Positions 44,334-55,905 of a DNA stretch of 64,000 nucleotides are shown piece after piece. Each line of letters opens with the position of its first letter. Position 1 is the first letter of the stretch. The stretch spans positions 6,410,679 through 6,474,678 of the forward strand of contig OZ022588.1 in NCBI GenBank assembly GCA_963669155.1. Reading direction: 5' to 3'. The stretch comes from Arbacia lixula (taxonomy: Eukaryota > Echinodermata > Echinoidea > Arbacioida > Arbaciidae). Below the pieces are notes generated by a model that had not been told where the DNA came from, searched no databases, and saw only the letters and a list, made by a program, of their open reading frames with translations. The position numbers and the translations under genes are program-made.

Positions 44334-44845
44334 CGTCACATCAGTCTCATGACCACGTGACCCACTTCATTTCACGTGACCAGCGTATTACTGCCGTTCT
44401 CCCACCAAAGATGTGATCGTGAAAATGTCACGTGATGCGATCTTGCGCCAACGTCACCTGTACGCAGAGTCATGATTTTGAGTTTGATTGTAAGTTGACT
44501 GTACGTGTCAGACCGGGAAAAACAATGACACTTAATTAGTACTTGAAGATGAACAGTGGGCTTTGAACAAATCAACAATGGTGTAGGAACGAGGGATATC
44601 GACCCAGACACTGGTGTGTGTGTGTGGGGGGGGGGGGGGGGGATGGGCGGGGGGGCTGTCAACCCCTCAGCTCTCGCTTACTTTCGCTTTTAGCAAGACA
44701 TGGCCCCATGTAAGTTAACATTACTCATGGACCCGTGTATATCATGTTGTTCGTACTGGCATCCGTTATGTTCAGCAGGTTTTAAATCGCAGACCCATCC
44801 AAAGAATTCATGTCTATCTCTCGATAAGTAACAAAAAATAAATAG
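44334..44845 (+). promoter_or_regulatory. Presumed Awh 3' UTR with E-box cluster and poly(A) signal
   Basis: The stop codon TGA lies inside a TGACGTCAC element (44331-44339). CACGTG occurs at 44354, 44373 and 44429. A GT run and a G18 tract lie at 44614-44641. The first AATAAA after the stop is at about 44838, a candidate polyadenylation signal. The UTR assignment is inferred from position only. Confidence 0.45.
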
Positions 44846-46121
44846 GTACTCTCACAGACTTTCCAATGACGATACAACGCCACGAACCACACAAAGACAA
44901 TGAATGCATCAGTTCACGCTTGATGCAGTGCGGATTTAATATGATTTATACGTTAACTTTCATTTAATTACATTGGGGTTGAGCACTTGTATTGACGCAG
45001 GGCCTTGTTGCCGAAAACGCGATTTGCGATGTGCGTTTACAGCACCTCACAAAGTGCACGGAAATAGTAAAGTGAATACTGTGATGCGGATTAAATGCTA
45101 CATCATGTGTCCTTAATGATTAATGAGATATTTTTGTGCAATAGTTCCCTCACTTCCTAGGGAACAACGATACACTGTGTGTATTGATGTCTAAAGGAAT
45201 GTAACATAAAATTATTATTCGTTGTTTGTGTTATGTTGTGTTTGGAAAGTGATATTCTTCGTCATAAAATGTTCTATATTTTTTTTCAAAGCGTAGAATG
45301 CTGCTTTCCATCAGTGAACTGCTGTAACTTGCGCGATTCAATATAATACACCGTCTTCAAAGCACTGTTCCGTTATTTGAAAGCAGGTATTTTGATCGGC
45401 GAACTTTTACCCGAACTGTGCTTGCCGTTAAAGTATTGAATTTGTGTTAAAAGAACCACATATTTTTTTGGCAAGTCGCAAACTGATTTGTTACAATGCG
45501 CTTTTAAATGACATACGCCCAAGTTCCCCATTTTTTTTTTATAACGGCCCACCTCCCAAACAAATTCAAATAAGTACAATGGCCTCTTGTTCTTTTCAGC
45601 TCAACCGTGGTTTAACAGTCACACGCAAAAAGTACAATGACGCCAGTTCCTAGTAAAATATGCACCCTTAATGGATTTTCATATACATTAAAGAGGAATG
45701 GAAGGAAGGTGTAACACCTTTAAAAAAACGATCGAAACAAGTGGTGTTTGGTACGTGCTTGGTAATATACTGTCCTACAATTTATAGATCAGCCTTAGAT
45801 TCAATACCAGGCGACAGATCGGCCGTGTGGCGGGGTGGAAAGTACACGAGAAGGTCACGAATTTATGAGCTGATAATTATGATGTAGTCACGTTTGAGTG
45901 GTGCATATGCTTGCGCGCACCCGGACTGTTCCTCCTTACCAATGCTTACGTAACGCCAGCCTCGGTTCAATGCCCCCTGTCCCTTACGCACCCCGCGCTC
46001 GCTGGATTGGTATAGTTTTTCGATATGAAGATGGGCGCATCGGTGCGGAAACGCTTATGAAGGGAGACTGCGTTGATGGGTATTATTGAATCATGACATT
46101 GAGTTATAGGCATCTGCTCGT
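44846..46121. other. Non-coding stretch downstream of Awh
   Basis: No exon or repeat recognised. Confidence 0.4.
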
Positions 46122-46352
46122 TTAAAGAGATAGTGGGGGATAGTTCACCCTGGTTTCAATCAAAGCAGAAACATGAAAGAAAATACAAACACAACATACA
46201 AAAAGCACCTCGCACGTGACGTTACAAAATCAAAACTTTAAAAGATCGAACCTTATTTATCCTTTTTATCAACCCTTCACTAATAATATGTTTCTTTCAT
46301 GTGTCTACTTGTATTGAAACAAAGTTAATTTTAGGGTGACCTATCCATTTAA
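46122..46352. mobile_element. TTAA-family MITE, internally deleted copy
   Basis: TTAA at both ends (46122-46125 and 46349-46352). Left arm GATAGTTCACCCTGGTTTCA, right arm ATTGAAACAAAGTTAATTTT then AGGGTGACCTATCC. CACGTGACGTTACAAAATC remains in the middle. At about 230 bp it is half the length of the copy at 21810. Confidence 0.8.
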
Positions 46353-46378
46353 GTAAATCATTGACGGTGCAATTACAG

Positions 46379-46400
46379 TGTGTGTGTGTGTATGTGTGTG

Positions 46401-46465
<65 letters not shown>
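46379..46465. repeat. Long (GT)n microsatellite
   Basis: About 85 bp of GT repeats with few interruptions. Confidence 0.95.
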
Positions 46466-46467
<2 letters not shown>

Positions 46468-49400
46468 ATGCATGTGTGAGGGGGTAGGGCGTTTTGCATG
46501 TGCTAAAAAGGAACAAGCCTCGTGGTAAAGCCCGAGTTACAAAATAGAGGCCTATGAATGATAAAACCATTTTACCTCTTTTTCTTTCCTGATTGAAACA
46601 TACACGCAAATTGAAAACGATGTACGCAATTGCCACTAACGAAAATGTTAATAAATAAAGTCATAACATATGCACACTTGTTTTGAATATATGCCAGATT
46701 GGAATTGTGTCCCATGCAACCTTATGAAGACGTAGAATATATTTCTTTGTTTATATTGTGCATTTATTCTATTACGTTAGTCGTTCGTAGTTGAATATTT
46801 TCTTTAAAAAATCAAACAACGAACGGCTACCACTCTGTGCACAACACTAGACGCAAAACGATGTTGAAATTGTTACTTTATAAAGCAAAAGTTAACATCT
46901 TTTCTTCAGCACATGTATAAATTCATGTTCTAACTACGCATTTTCAGATGGAAGGGAGAGAGAAAAAATAGCGTCGGCTTGTTAAAATTGCTTGACTGAA
47001 TTTCGTAAATGGCAATTAAGAATGTTGGGCCAAGCGTTTGCTCTTGCGCTATACCAACTAGCCAACACTGTTTATCAAAACAATGTGAGCAAACAGATAT
47101 GACAAATTTGTTGCTATTTTAGACCAACCCCTTACATGGTTTTAAACACTTTTCATCGGTGTTCATCAATCAACATGCACGTACATTTATACGTATGTAA
47201 GTTATAGTACAAATGTATTTCGTATTTGCTTGTTTCTCATCACTGATGATCGTAGTTATAGATCAAACCGAACAAGCATGATTTCCCCTTTCAAATGAAA
47301 ATCGTGTTTACGTTACTGGTTCTTTTTTGTTGTAACATCACATGTTACTTATAATGTTCACCTCTTTAATCAAATCAGGACATGAATTCCGCGCTCAACT
47401 GCGTACAACACAATCGTCTCGTTTATATGATATAGTGAAACCGTATTGACCGTCATGTATATTGGAACTATGTGCTAATTTCATTCTTTACCATACTGTA
47501 TGACGAAGAGGATGTTCCTACTGTGGATGGTACAAATCATTATGACTCGTAAATTGTTATCAGTATTTATAATAGTCATGTCAACATTGTGTAATAAATG
47601 TTTAAATATATATTATGAATTCATGGTGTGAATCTGTGTCGCTTAATTTGATGTAACTTCCAAAATGACCATTTATTTCTGACATATAAGCCTCGTCTAC
47701 TGAAGCTGATCGCTTTTTTTGGATCTAAGATGAAATAGAAAGAGAGTGGAAAGGGTAACAATCACCACTGCAATATTGAGATCATAATTCAAAAATAGTT
47801 CGAAATCATTAACTTGTTCAGAATGACATGTGGCTTCTGTGTTATCTTTAGATTTTACAAAGGCTGTCTTTAATGAGTTAAAAGTCATTGTAACAGTCAA
47901 TCTCTCGACGAGTAAATTAGATAGAAGGCAATACGAGTGTTAACTATTTCATGATCTCTGTAACTAAAGGGCCTTACATACCATTTAACAAGTGACAGCC
48001 CCATAGACCTGATAGATATACGCAAACTATATCAGGATCGTACCCTTGTCGACAGCTGCGGATTCGCCGAAGCTCCCCGCTGCGCTGTCGCAGCTTTTGA
48101 TGCTAGGAACCCCGCGGCTTCGGATAGGGCCTACCACAGAGAGTTAAAACTTCAACAAAAGACCCTCCCCTTCTCCCCTCTCATCGTCCCCCTCCTCATA
48201 AAGGTCACCGTCCTATGGAAAACCTCTTCCCATTTATCCCTCACCCATGAATAGATAACGAAAGTGTCTTTACGGAAAAGCACGCGGAAAGCAAGAACGG
48301 GTTCTCGTCTTTGTTTACCTCTCGCCCAGTATCATAGAATTCCGCCGTCAGTTAAGTTGTCAAGTGCGAACAATACCCCTTCGCACCAGGTACATGTCTT
48401 TTCTCTCCCGTCTTCCCTCACGACACGAAAGTTAGCTTGGGCCGAAATACATACGCAATAAAAGCAACTCTTAGAGGGTTTACGCATCTATACGACTGTC
48501 TTAAAGTGTCAACCCCGGGCGACTTCTTGAGAAAGTGGACTCTGATAATTGTCTGAGGCTTGAGACCACTTCCATTGAGAGGTCTGGAGTGGTTTTATCT
48601 GTAGACAGAGGCGGGATGGGTCAAAGGTGTGAGCATACTTCAACGTGCGCTCAATGAGATAATATGCAAGACAAATATGACAGAGAAAGTGCATTGGTCA
48701 AGTGTCTGCACTGCAATTGGATGTCAGATTCAGAACAGTTTTTTTTTTTGCTTTTACTGTTCGACTAACATAGATACAACAAGTTGTGCATGATAATGAT
48801 ATAAAAATAAGGGTTTATCACTTTTCTCTTCTCCTTCTTTTTCTTTGGCCGATGCCTCTACAATTCAAATTCGAATAGAGTAGCTCGTTTGTAACTATCA
48901 GCATTATTAGTTTGTTAATCAGTTTACTGTGTCACGAAAATATTATGTTCAACACCTTACTTGTACTAATTGATAAAGATTACTAGGGATTGTGTTCATC
49001 CTTTTAAAGCTAACAATCACTCCACACTATGAACTGGGGAGAGTCGAGCGATAACACTAACAGAACAACGATTCTTTTGAGTTACAACAAGGTATCAGGA
49101 AGGGTTATCTAAGCCCACGATTCGTCAATTTATCCCAACACCTTTCTAAAATATAAATCAATCAGCATGGTCGCATCGCATTTTCTTCTGCTTCAATTTG
49201 TATCTAATTCAGCTCTTAGTCTATATTGACTGCGCTCTTTCAATTCACGCTCTGCCCCGGAAAGAAATACGCGCGACTTTGCGAATAATCATTGTGTTGC
49301 ATTTTCACAGGTATCGACTCAACGGTACTTAATTTGCGCTTGTTGCTTTAAATTATCTTAACATTTCGGGCCCTGTTCTCTCGCCGAGGGGTTCCCCGCT

Positions 49401-50745
49401 TTCGGAGGCAGCCAAGCATTTGGGTCCTGAGATCCCGAACTATAAGAGGAACCCTGCTATGTTCTTTTCTCTTCGCTCCCTTTCAACTCGAATCTATTCT
49501 CCTATTCATGTTGGTATCCAGAAGGATATAGGGTTTGTGCTCTACATTGCTATCGCGGTGGGCTTGTTTATCACCACAATACCTTAATGCTCTTTTACAA
49601 AAGTCTAAATCGACGTCACCCCAAAAGGAGGTGAATTTCGCGGCCAATTAGGGATGGTGGGCCGCAAATCGTTTTATAATAATGTAAGCGGTTATAAAGA
49701 ACTTATCGGCTGCAGCTCGATTCGTTTCTTCTTCTTTATAGTGTGATTCGTCCCCCCTAGGTTTGACACCACGGTTTCGAATTAAAGCAGCACGATACCG
49801 AATCGATATACTGCATCTGTTCAGATGCTGCTTCATCTATAACTTCATCTTAATATTTAGGAGACATAACACATTTCCTTTCTTTTCGATTTTTCAGACA
49901 TGACATAAACATGCATTATGTTATCGGTTTGAAGTTTTTGTTTATGCGTGATGGTGTCTGAAGCCTACAAATGTTTTTACATTTGTGTAACAATACAATT
50001 GGTTTTAAACAGGTTAATATTTTATTCGTGACACCAAAGGAGTATATTTTATTTTGATATGTGTTGTAATATGAAATTGAAAGATTCGTTTGGATAAAGA
50101 TTATATTGCTTTTTTTTCAACAAATATCTTTTAAACGGACGGAAAGAACCGCAATGTGTCATGTATGTTGTTTTACATTCAAGTCCCGTTAATAAACATG
50201 TTGATGTGGGGGGAAAGAGAAAGAACTACGATATCATGGGATTTTTAAACAAATACTTTGCATTGGACGATACCAAGGTACATCATCCGCTATTGTGTTA
50301 TTGCTATTGTATTCATCATTTGTCTGAACAAGTGAAATAAACCTGTATTTCTTGGCAACACTTTTGCGCTCATCTCTCCCAATACATAAATAAATACATT
50401 TGTTGAATCATTGTCCCACTTTATTCAAGTGGCTTTACATTATTATACGTATGCCAAATTCTTAAAATTGATTATGAAATAACAATGAAAAATTACAAAA
50501 ATAGGTTTCTTTATCAAGAAGAACAAATCAAACGCATTCAAGCAAACTTAAATAGATGTAATTGTGTCATCAAGTGGCTGGGTAAAAGCTCCGAGAAAAG
50601 GAAATACCTTAATGCTATTTACTTTAGGCCTATGTAGATTTTATTTTGTTTTTGTGAAACGTTCTGGGGTGTTTTCCGCAGTTTCAGTACCCCATCGATG
50701 CAACACCCTCAATTGCGTTCTATCTCACCGTAGACTACCTGTCAG
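46466..50745. other. Non-coding stretch, no gene recognised
   Basis: AT-rich with GC-richer patches at about 48040-48130 and 49365-49440. No exon, RNA gene or repeat was recognised. The GC-rich patches could be regulatory, but nothing specific supports that. Confidence 0.4.
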
Positions 50746-50747
50746 AT

Positions 50748-50768
50748 GGGGGGGGGGGGGGGGGGGGT
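50748..50768. repeat. Poly-G tract
   Basis: A run of about 19 G followed by GGTGGAGG. Potential quadruplex sequence. Confidence 0.9.
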
Positions 50769-51540
50769 GGAGGATGGAGAAGCCATAAAGCGGAACAAAG
50801 AGCGACGAAAACTTGACAAGAAGTGATGGCTTAGACCTCATTAGACCGGATTTGCCCACACGGTTTCCTAAGCGTCAATGGCTGGATTTACGTTAGGGAG
50901 CCGAGAGGATAGATGGGGCTCACAAAGACCCCCTACCTGTCACTCAGCGTCCAGCCCGGCCGCAGCTCGACCCCACAACCCTATATCCCATTCACATCAT
51001 CGCCGCCTCCTAATCTCCGGCTAAATGCTTTAACCCCGTCGAAGAATAGCGGGGTTAAGTTCCTGAAAAGACGGGGCTCCGTAAGCCCTTTTTAACCATT
51101 TAGAAAAGAAAATATGCGAGGATGCGAAGGCAAATGATACAACAAAGGCGGAACAAGTGACAGATAGAAGCGAGCTACCGAGGCGTGGAGGGAACTCTAT
51201 TATGGGGACGGGGCGATGTGTGAAAGGGGAGGAGGAGCAGTAGATTTAGCCGTTGTATTGGGTGGTTGAGGCCTGTCTTTGCCGGGAGATGGAAACAACG
51301 CGAAGCACCGGGCGTGGCGCCGTGGTGGCGGGTTTGAATTGGGCCCGGAAAAGTGCGTGGTCGAAAAGCGCTCAGGGTCGCCCAATTGACGCCCATAGAA
51401 AAGTGGTACGTGACAATGGGTCGGGACTAGGTTCTGGCGAGGTATTGGGCGCGGATCGATTGGGCTAATGCGGTGAATAGACTGTTTACCGCACACGTTT
51501 AAGTGTCAATCATTTATTTTAATGTGATATCATTTTGACA
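50769..51540. other. GC-richer non-coding region with small hairpin
   Basis: Base composition differs from its AT-rich surroundings. A 9-bp stem TTAACCCCG (51030-51038) pairs with CGGGGTTAA (51050-51058) around an 11-base loop. Open frames on both strands overlap and show no domain. Confidence 0.4.
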
Positions 51541-51544
51541 GCTC

Positions 51545-51576
51545 GAGAAAGAGAGTGAGAGAGAAAGAGAGACAGG

Positions 51577-51629
<53 letters not shown>

Positions 51630-51645
51630 GGAGACAGGGGAGTGC
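51545..51645. repeat. (GA)n microsatellite
   Basis: GA repeats, purine-rich on the plus strand. Confidence 0.95.
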
Positions 51646-51894
51646 AGTACACATTAGTACTAACACTGCCTTCTTCTCATGCACACAGATTATATCTCGC
51701 AAACATATACAACACATACATAGTGGCGTAAACTACACGTGTTATATTCCTCGTTTCCTCTTTTGCGTCATTTCCATGTATGCAAAACGTTTACCGACAT
51801 ACCGTAAACAAACTGTTTGAATCAATAAGACGAGTTTGTTTGCCATTTAGATTAAAATATGTTTTCTTTGACTTTCAAACACACTTCTAGTATA

Positions 51895-52399
51895 TTTCTT
51901 TCTCTTTCTCATTCTCCCACACTCACAAAGACACACACACACACACACACACACGCACGCACACACACACCACGCCACACACACACGCACACACACACAC
52001 CATGCACACAGAGCAGACATACAAACTCTCTCTCTCTCCATATCTCTCTCCCTAATGTGTCTGTCCGTCTATGTATATTTCCACTAATTAAATTCTCGTG
52101 TTTCTCTCTCTCTCTCCCTCTATCTCTCTCTCTCTCTCTCTCTCTATTTATAAAACATATCTTTCTCTCTCACACACACACATGCAAATACATATTCAAA
52201 ATTCAAACCACACTCCCTCTTACACAAAAACATTCACAAACACACACACGCGCGTACGCACACACATTTTCTCTATATCTCCCTCTTTCTCTCCCTCTCT
52301 ATCTATCTATCTTTCCCTAATTTGTATTTTCGTCTGTGTTTATTCCCCCCTTTTCTATTATTTTTTTCTTTCTCTCTCTCTCTCTCTCTCCCTCTCTCC

Positions 52400-52430
<31 letters not shown>

Positions 52431-52605
52431 CCTCCCTCTCTCTCTCTCCTTCTCTCCCTCTCTCTCTCGCTCTCTCTCTCTCTCTCCCTCTCTCCCTCTC
52501 TCTCTCTCTCTTTCACACACACACACACACACAGACACACCCGCGCGCGCGCACACACACACACACATTCATGATTCAAACCACACTTCCCATTCCACAA
52601 ACACA
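51895..52605. repeat. Alternating (CT)n and (CA)n microsatellite block
   Basis: CA repeats at 51925-52010, 52160-52265 and 52515-52605 alternate with CT repeats at 52020-52050, 52105-52150 and 52370-52512. A repeated phrase with CAAACCACACTTCCC/CAAACCACACTCCCT lies near 52204 and 52578. All long frames here are artefacts. Confidence 0.9.
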
Positions 52606-53425
52606 CACACAAGCATATACATACATACGCATGAGCAAAATCTGCATCCGCCTCGTGCGCGCGTTTTGACAAAATGCTCGGACAAATCGGTTCATAAGGA
52701 CGTGTTGTTGAAATCTAAACCAATATTATTGAAAGCGGCGGTTGGTCTTCTTAATGTTTATTCCCCATTTGCTCTGTCTTCTCCTTCCTGTCAAAGATTC
52801 TTAAAGGTCGGATACATTCTAAAGAGTTCCGGTGCATTTTTCTTTTCTTGTCGTTTAGGCTGTCCGCCACCACAATCGATAAAGCACTTACGTTTTCAAG
52901 GTAACACCGGGATAAAAAGAAGAAAAGCTATCGGAGCTTTTTAAACGACGTGGAGGAAAACTCACTTTTAATCCTTTCATGACACTTTGCAAACTGACAT
53001 TATCGACAAAATATAGGTTTAGCATTTGCACTAATGATGCTAATGGCGCATCATTAACATTTATGATGTAGTAGAGTTGTATACAAATGTAGTGTGCTGG
53101 GAAAAAATGTTGAAGGGTCGATCGAGTTTCTGTCTCTCGCTATTCGGAAGGCTATTGATGGTGTCTGTAGGGCATTAAATTAAGCATGAAGGAATAAAAT
53201 GAACATCGTCTGATCCCGATTGATTCAAGTGTTTCCTTTAAGCGCTGTTCAGCCAGAACTGATATGTAATATCGACAAAACTGTTTCAGTGACAATCAAC
53301 ACGGGTGTGAAGTCTTTATACGCTATCTTTACACTAAACTATTTCCGCATACATTACGCATAGCTATACTTTCGTAACACGTAGGATTCATACAGCGAAC
53401 GCATTTTCCCGCTCCGAACAGATTG
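52606..53425. other. Non-coding stretch
   Basis: Nothing recognised. Confidence 0.35.
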
Positions 53426-53427
53426 AG

Positions 53428-53434
53428 GCGCGCG

Positions 53435-53469
<35 letters not shown>

Positions 53470-53470
53470 C
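53428..53470. repeat. (GC)n(AC)n microsatellite
   Basis: About 16 bp of alternating GC followed by about 26 bp of AC; purine-pyrimidine alternation throughout. Confidence 0.9.
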
Positions 53471-54095
53471 TTAGTCATTTGTACGATAGTTTCTAAACAC
53501 AGAATGGCTTAGCACGATTGTTACGCTCGTTTGAGATATAATATTCTCTAAAATCTATTTCTGATCGAGAATGTGGAGAGGAAGCTTAATTTAAATTACA
53601 ATATTTTATCTGAACTGAGAACATGTAGAGAAGTAGTAGCTTAGCCCATGAGATGTTGGAGCCTATAATTTAGATGGGAAACAACACGTGCCTATGTGAA
53701 TCCGTGATTAATGTTAAGAAGTCAATAAGATATACCTTATTGATTTCTCGCAGGTGCCATTAGCGCGTGACACGGGTGTTGATCGTAAGACGATTGCGAT
53801 TATTATTATTGTTAACGTTAGGATTAGAGACGGCCATTATGATTTTCGATTGTTACGTTTATGTGTGATGCAGTGGGTTGATTCCTACATCATTTAAATC
53901 GTGAATGCTGTTTAGCTATTAGGCGTAATGCGGATATGTCTAGATCGGAGTATGGAGGAGGGGGTGGGGGGAGTAGTTGCACAAGGTATAGGCGCTAAGC
54001 CGTGATGAGTCGTTCTACCTGTGCTGATCTCATTGCTTCATCTCGGTGGACAAACACCTGCGTCAAAGTACGTCTTATAGGGAGTGCACATCCCT
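53471..54095. other. Non-coding stretch
   Basis: Nothing recognised apart from a short G-rich patch near 53956-53970. Confidence 0.35.
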
Positions 54096-55227
54096 TAAGC
54101 ATGTTAATGCACAGCAGGGGCTAAAATGATTTAGAAATACACATTCATGCTGAAATTTCACCATGATCCCCATATCTAATAAAAGAACCGCAGATACATT
54201 CATGAAAGTTAGTAGACTCAGCTACAGCATACTTAAATTTTAGAGTAAAAGAACCAAAGCGAGATACAGCTCGTCGAAGATCGTTATGTAATTTCATGAT
54301 CGAAATTGTGACATTAATGCCTATAATCGCATTTACACCATGAAGACGTCATCAAAATAAAAAAAAAATGAAGGCAACTCCTACTACAGAGCAATGTCTC
54401 AATTACACCGTAATGAAATTTGGGGGAAATTGAAACAGGGTTAGTGAGATTAGGCAAAACGCGCAAAAAAAGCTCATGGCGTCATACATCAAAATTCATT
54501 TGGCAATATGATGACGTCACGATGTACTTATAGACAAAATGAGACATAAAATAATATTTACACATCACAGTCTTTCAGAATATTACACACAAAAAATGGG
54601 GGTCACGAGCCATTCTGAGGAGCTATGGGTGAATGAAGGTAGTCATGTTTTTTTTTTTACAATATTTGCACAGAAAAACACGCGCAGATTTTAAACTTTG
54701 ACGCACCCGCAATGACCTTGTTATTGCATAAACAGGGCTCAAAACGCCAGGACCTGGTATGTAGTGTATGTAGTGTCAGAAACGGTAATTCAGTGAAAAA
54801 CATGTAATTCCGACGGAGTGTTTGCGTTACGCATGTAAAAATACATGCGGATTTTTTTTTAATGATTGTAATGGTCTGAAACATATACAAAACAAGTTTC
54901 AGTTCATTTGGAGCATTTTTAAATTTTGCGCGTGGGGGAATGCACTTTCACACAATTACGTGCGCTTTTTTTCATTATTTGTTCTGTCTTTTAAAAAAAT
55001 ATGCGTGTCAAATTTCTAAAGAGATAGATGATCAGTTCTAGAGATTATATGAAGTAATAGATTTTCATTAAATTGCTCGTTCATGAAGTCACGATATTGT
55101 AATGACTTTGGAATCCAGGAATTCGCAGGTTCACATTGATACCTATACACTGTGCATGATAAAGATTTGATAACACAAGACACATGCATTTTGTTGAGAT
55201 ATTCTTCTTCTTCTTCAAGTGCCATCT

Positions 55228-55366
55228 GGGGGGCATTTCATCAAAGGACTTGTCGGACGTTTTATCCGACAAACTGTTAAAAGCTACTGAAATGCTTGCA
55301 TCTTATTGGCCGAGAGCAAACTTGTCGGATAAAATATCCGACAAGTCCTTTGATGAAATGCCCCCC
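55228..55366. mobile_element. 139-bp palindromic MITE nested in the LINE
   Basis: Arms GGGGGGCATTTCATCAAAGG and CCTTTGATGAAATGCCCCCC bound the element, and each continues ACTTGTCGGA(C/T) toward the centre, giving an inverted repeat of about 45 bp with one short mismatch zone. It sits between the LINE stop codon and its AAG tail. No coding. Superfamily unassigned. Confidence 0.85.
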
Positions 55367-55383
55367 TGCTCTCAGCAGTTCGG

Positions 55384-55814
55384 CTATACAGACCGCCACA
55401 TTTCCCGGTCATGTGCCCTTCTGGCACATTCTCTGTAACTCAGCCTCATCCACTCCTTAATATCATCCATCCACTGACTACGTGGACGCCCTCGTCCTCT
55501 CTTCCCATCAAACCTTCCTTCCAACAGCACTCTTTGAAAAACATTCTTTCTTATAATATGCCCAAAGTATTTGCAATTTCTTCTTCTAATCATCCTGAGC
55601 AACTTATTCTTAGTCTTCATCATTTGTAAGATGTCTTTGTTTGTTTCATGTTGTGTCCACGATGTATGTAATATTCTTCCATATAACCACATCTCAAACA
55701 TACTTCAATTTTTCTTCTGTTGAGATTTGTAAGTGTCCACGTTTCAGTGCCGTATAAGAGCGTCGACCAAAAACTTACAAGCCGGGCTCTCACGTCAATG
55801 TTGATTTTTTTATG
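55384..55814 (-). pseudogene. LINE ORF2 C-terminal remnant (RTE-like endonuclease-reverse transcriptase)
   Basis: Two frames joined by a frameshift near 55700: first RARLVSFWSTLLYGTETWTL, then MWLYGRILHTSWTQHETNKD, CKYFGHIIRKN, GKRGRGRPRSQWMDDIKEW and a stop at 55384. The order YGxExWTL, MWxxRRxLxxxWxxxxTN, FGHxxR, GxRxRGRxxxxWxDDI is the familiar C-terminal tail after the RT core in these LINEs. The catalytic domains are missing because of 5' truncation. Confidence 0.8.
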
Positions 55815-55905
55815 TTGTTGAGATAGAGATGACACAACATAATGGGGGCCATGGAATAAAAATAAAGAAAGAAAATTCTAACAAAATTAAGAGGTGAGCT
55901 TTCAA

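Larger units (their letters stand above)
55202..55814 (-). mobile_element. 5'-truncated LINE with (AAG)n tail, inserted in copy C
   Basis: On the minus strand a coding remnant (55814 to 55384) is followed by a GATGGCACTTGAAGAAGAAG-type tail. A perfect 11-bp target duplication TTGTTGAGATA lies at 55191-55201 and 55815-55825, and copies A and B carry the same motif undisturbed. This fixes both ends. The element also contains a 139-bp MITE at 55228-55366. Confidence 0.85.
54100..55905. repeat. CpG/CRE-rich dispersed repeat, copy C, interrupted
   Basis: Same order of blocks as copy B: GCACAGCAGGGGCTAAAATG, GCTGAAATTTCACCATGATC, GAAGACGTCATCAAAAT, GAAGGCAACTCCTACTA, GGTAGTCATGTTTTTT, ending near AAATTCTAACAAAATTAAGA. 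More diverged than A and B: the CGCG-dense middle has decayed (for example ACGCATGTAAAAATACATGC). A LINE insertion at 55202-55814 splits it and duplicates TTGTTGAGATA. Confidence 0.8.

Noticed and set aside
51859-52944. Several overlapping frames of 100-200 codons
   Set aside because: Low-complexity CA/CT repeat translations on both strands.
55228-55366. Transcription terminator or microRNA hairpin
   Set aside because: Terminal position of the G/C runs and insertion inside a LINE fit a MITE better.
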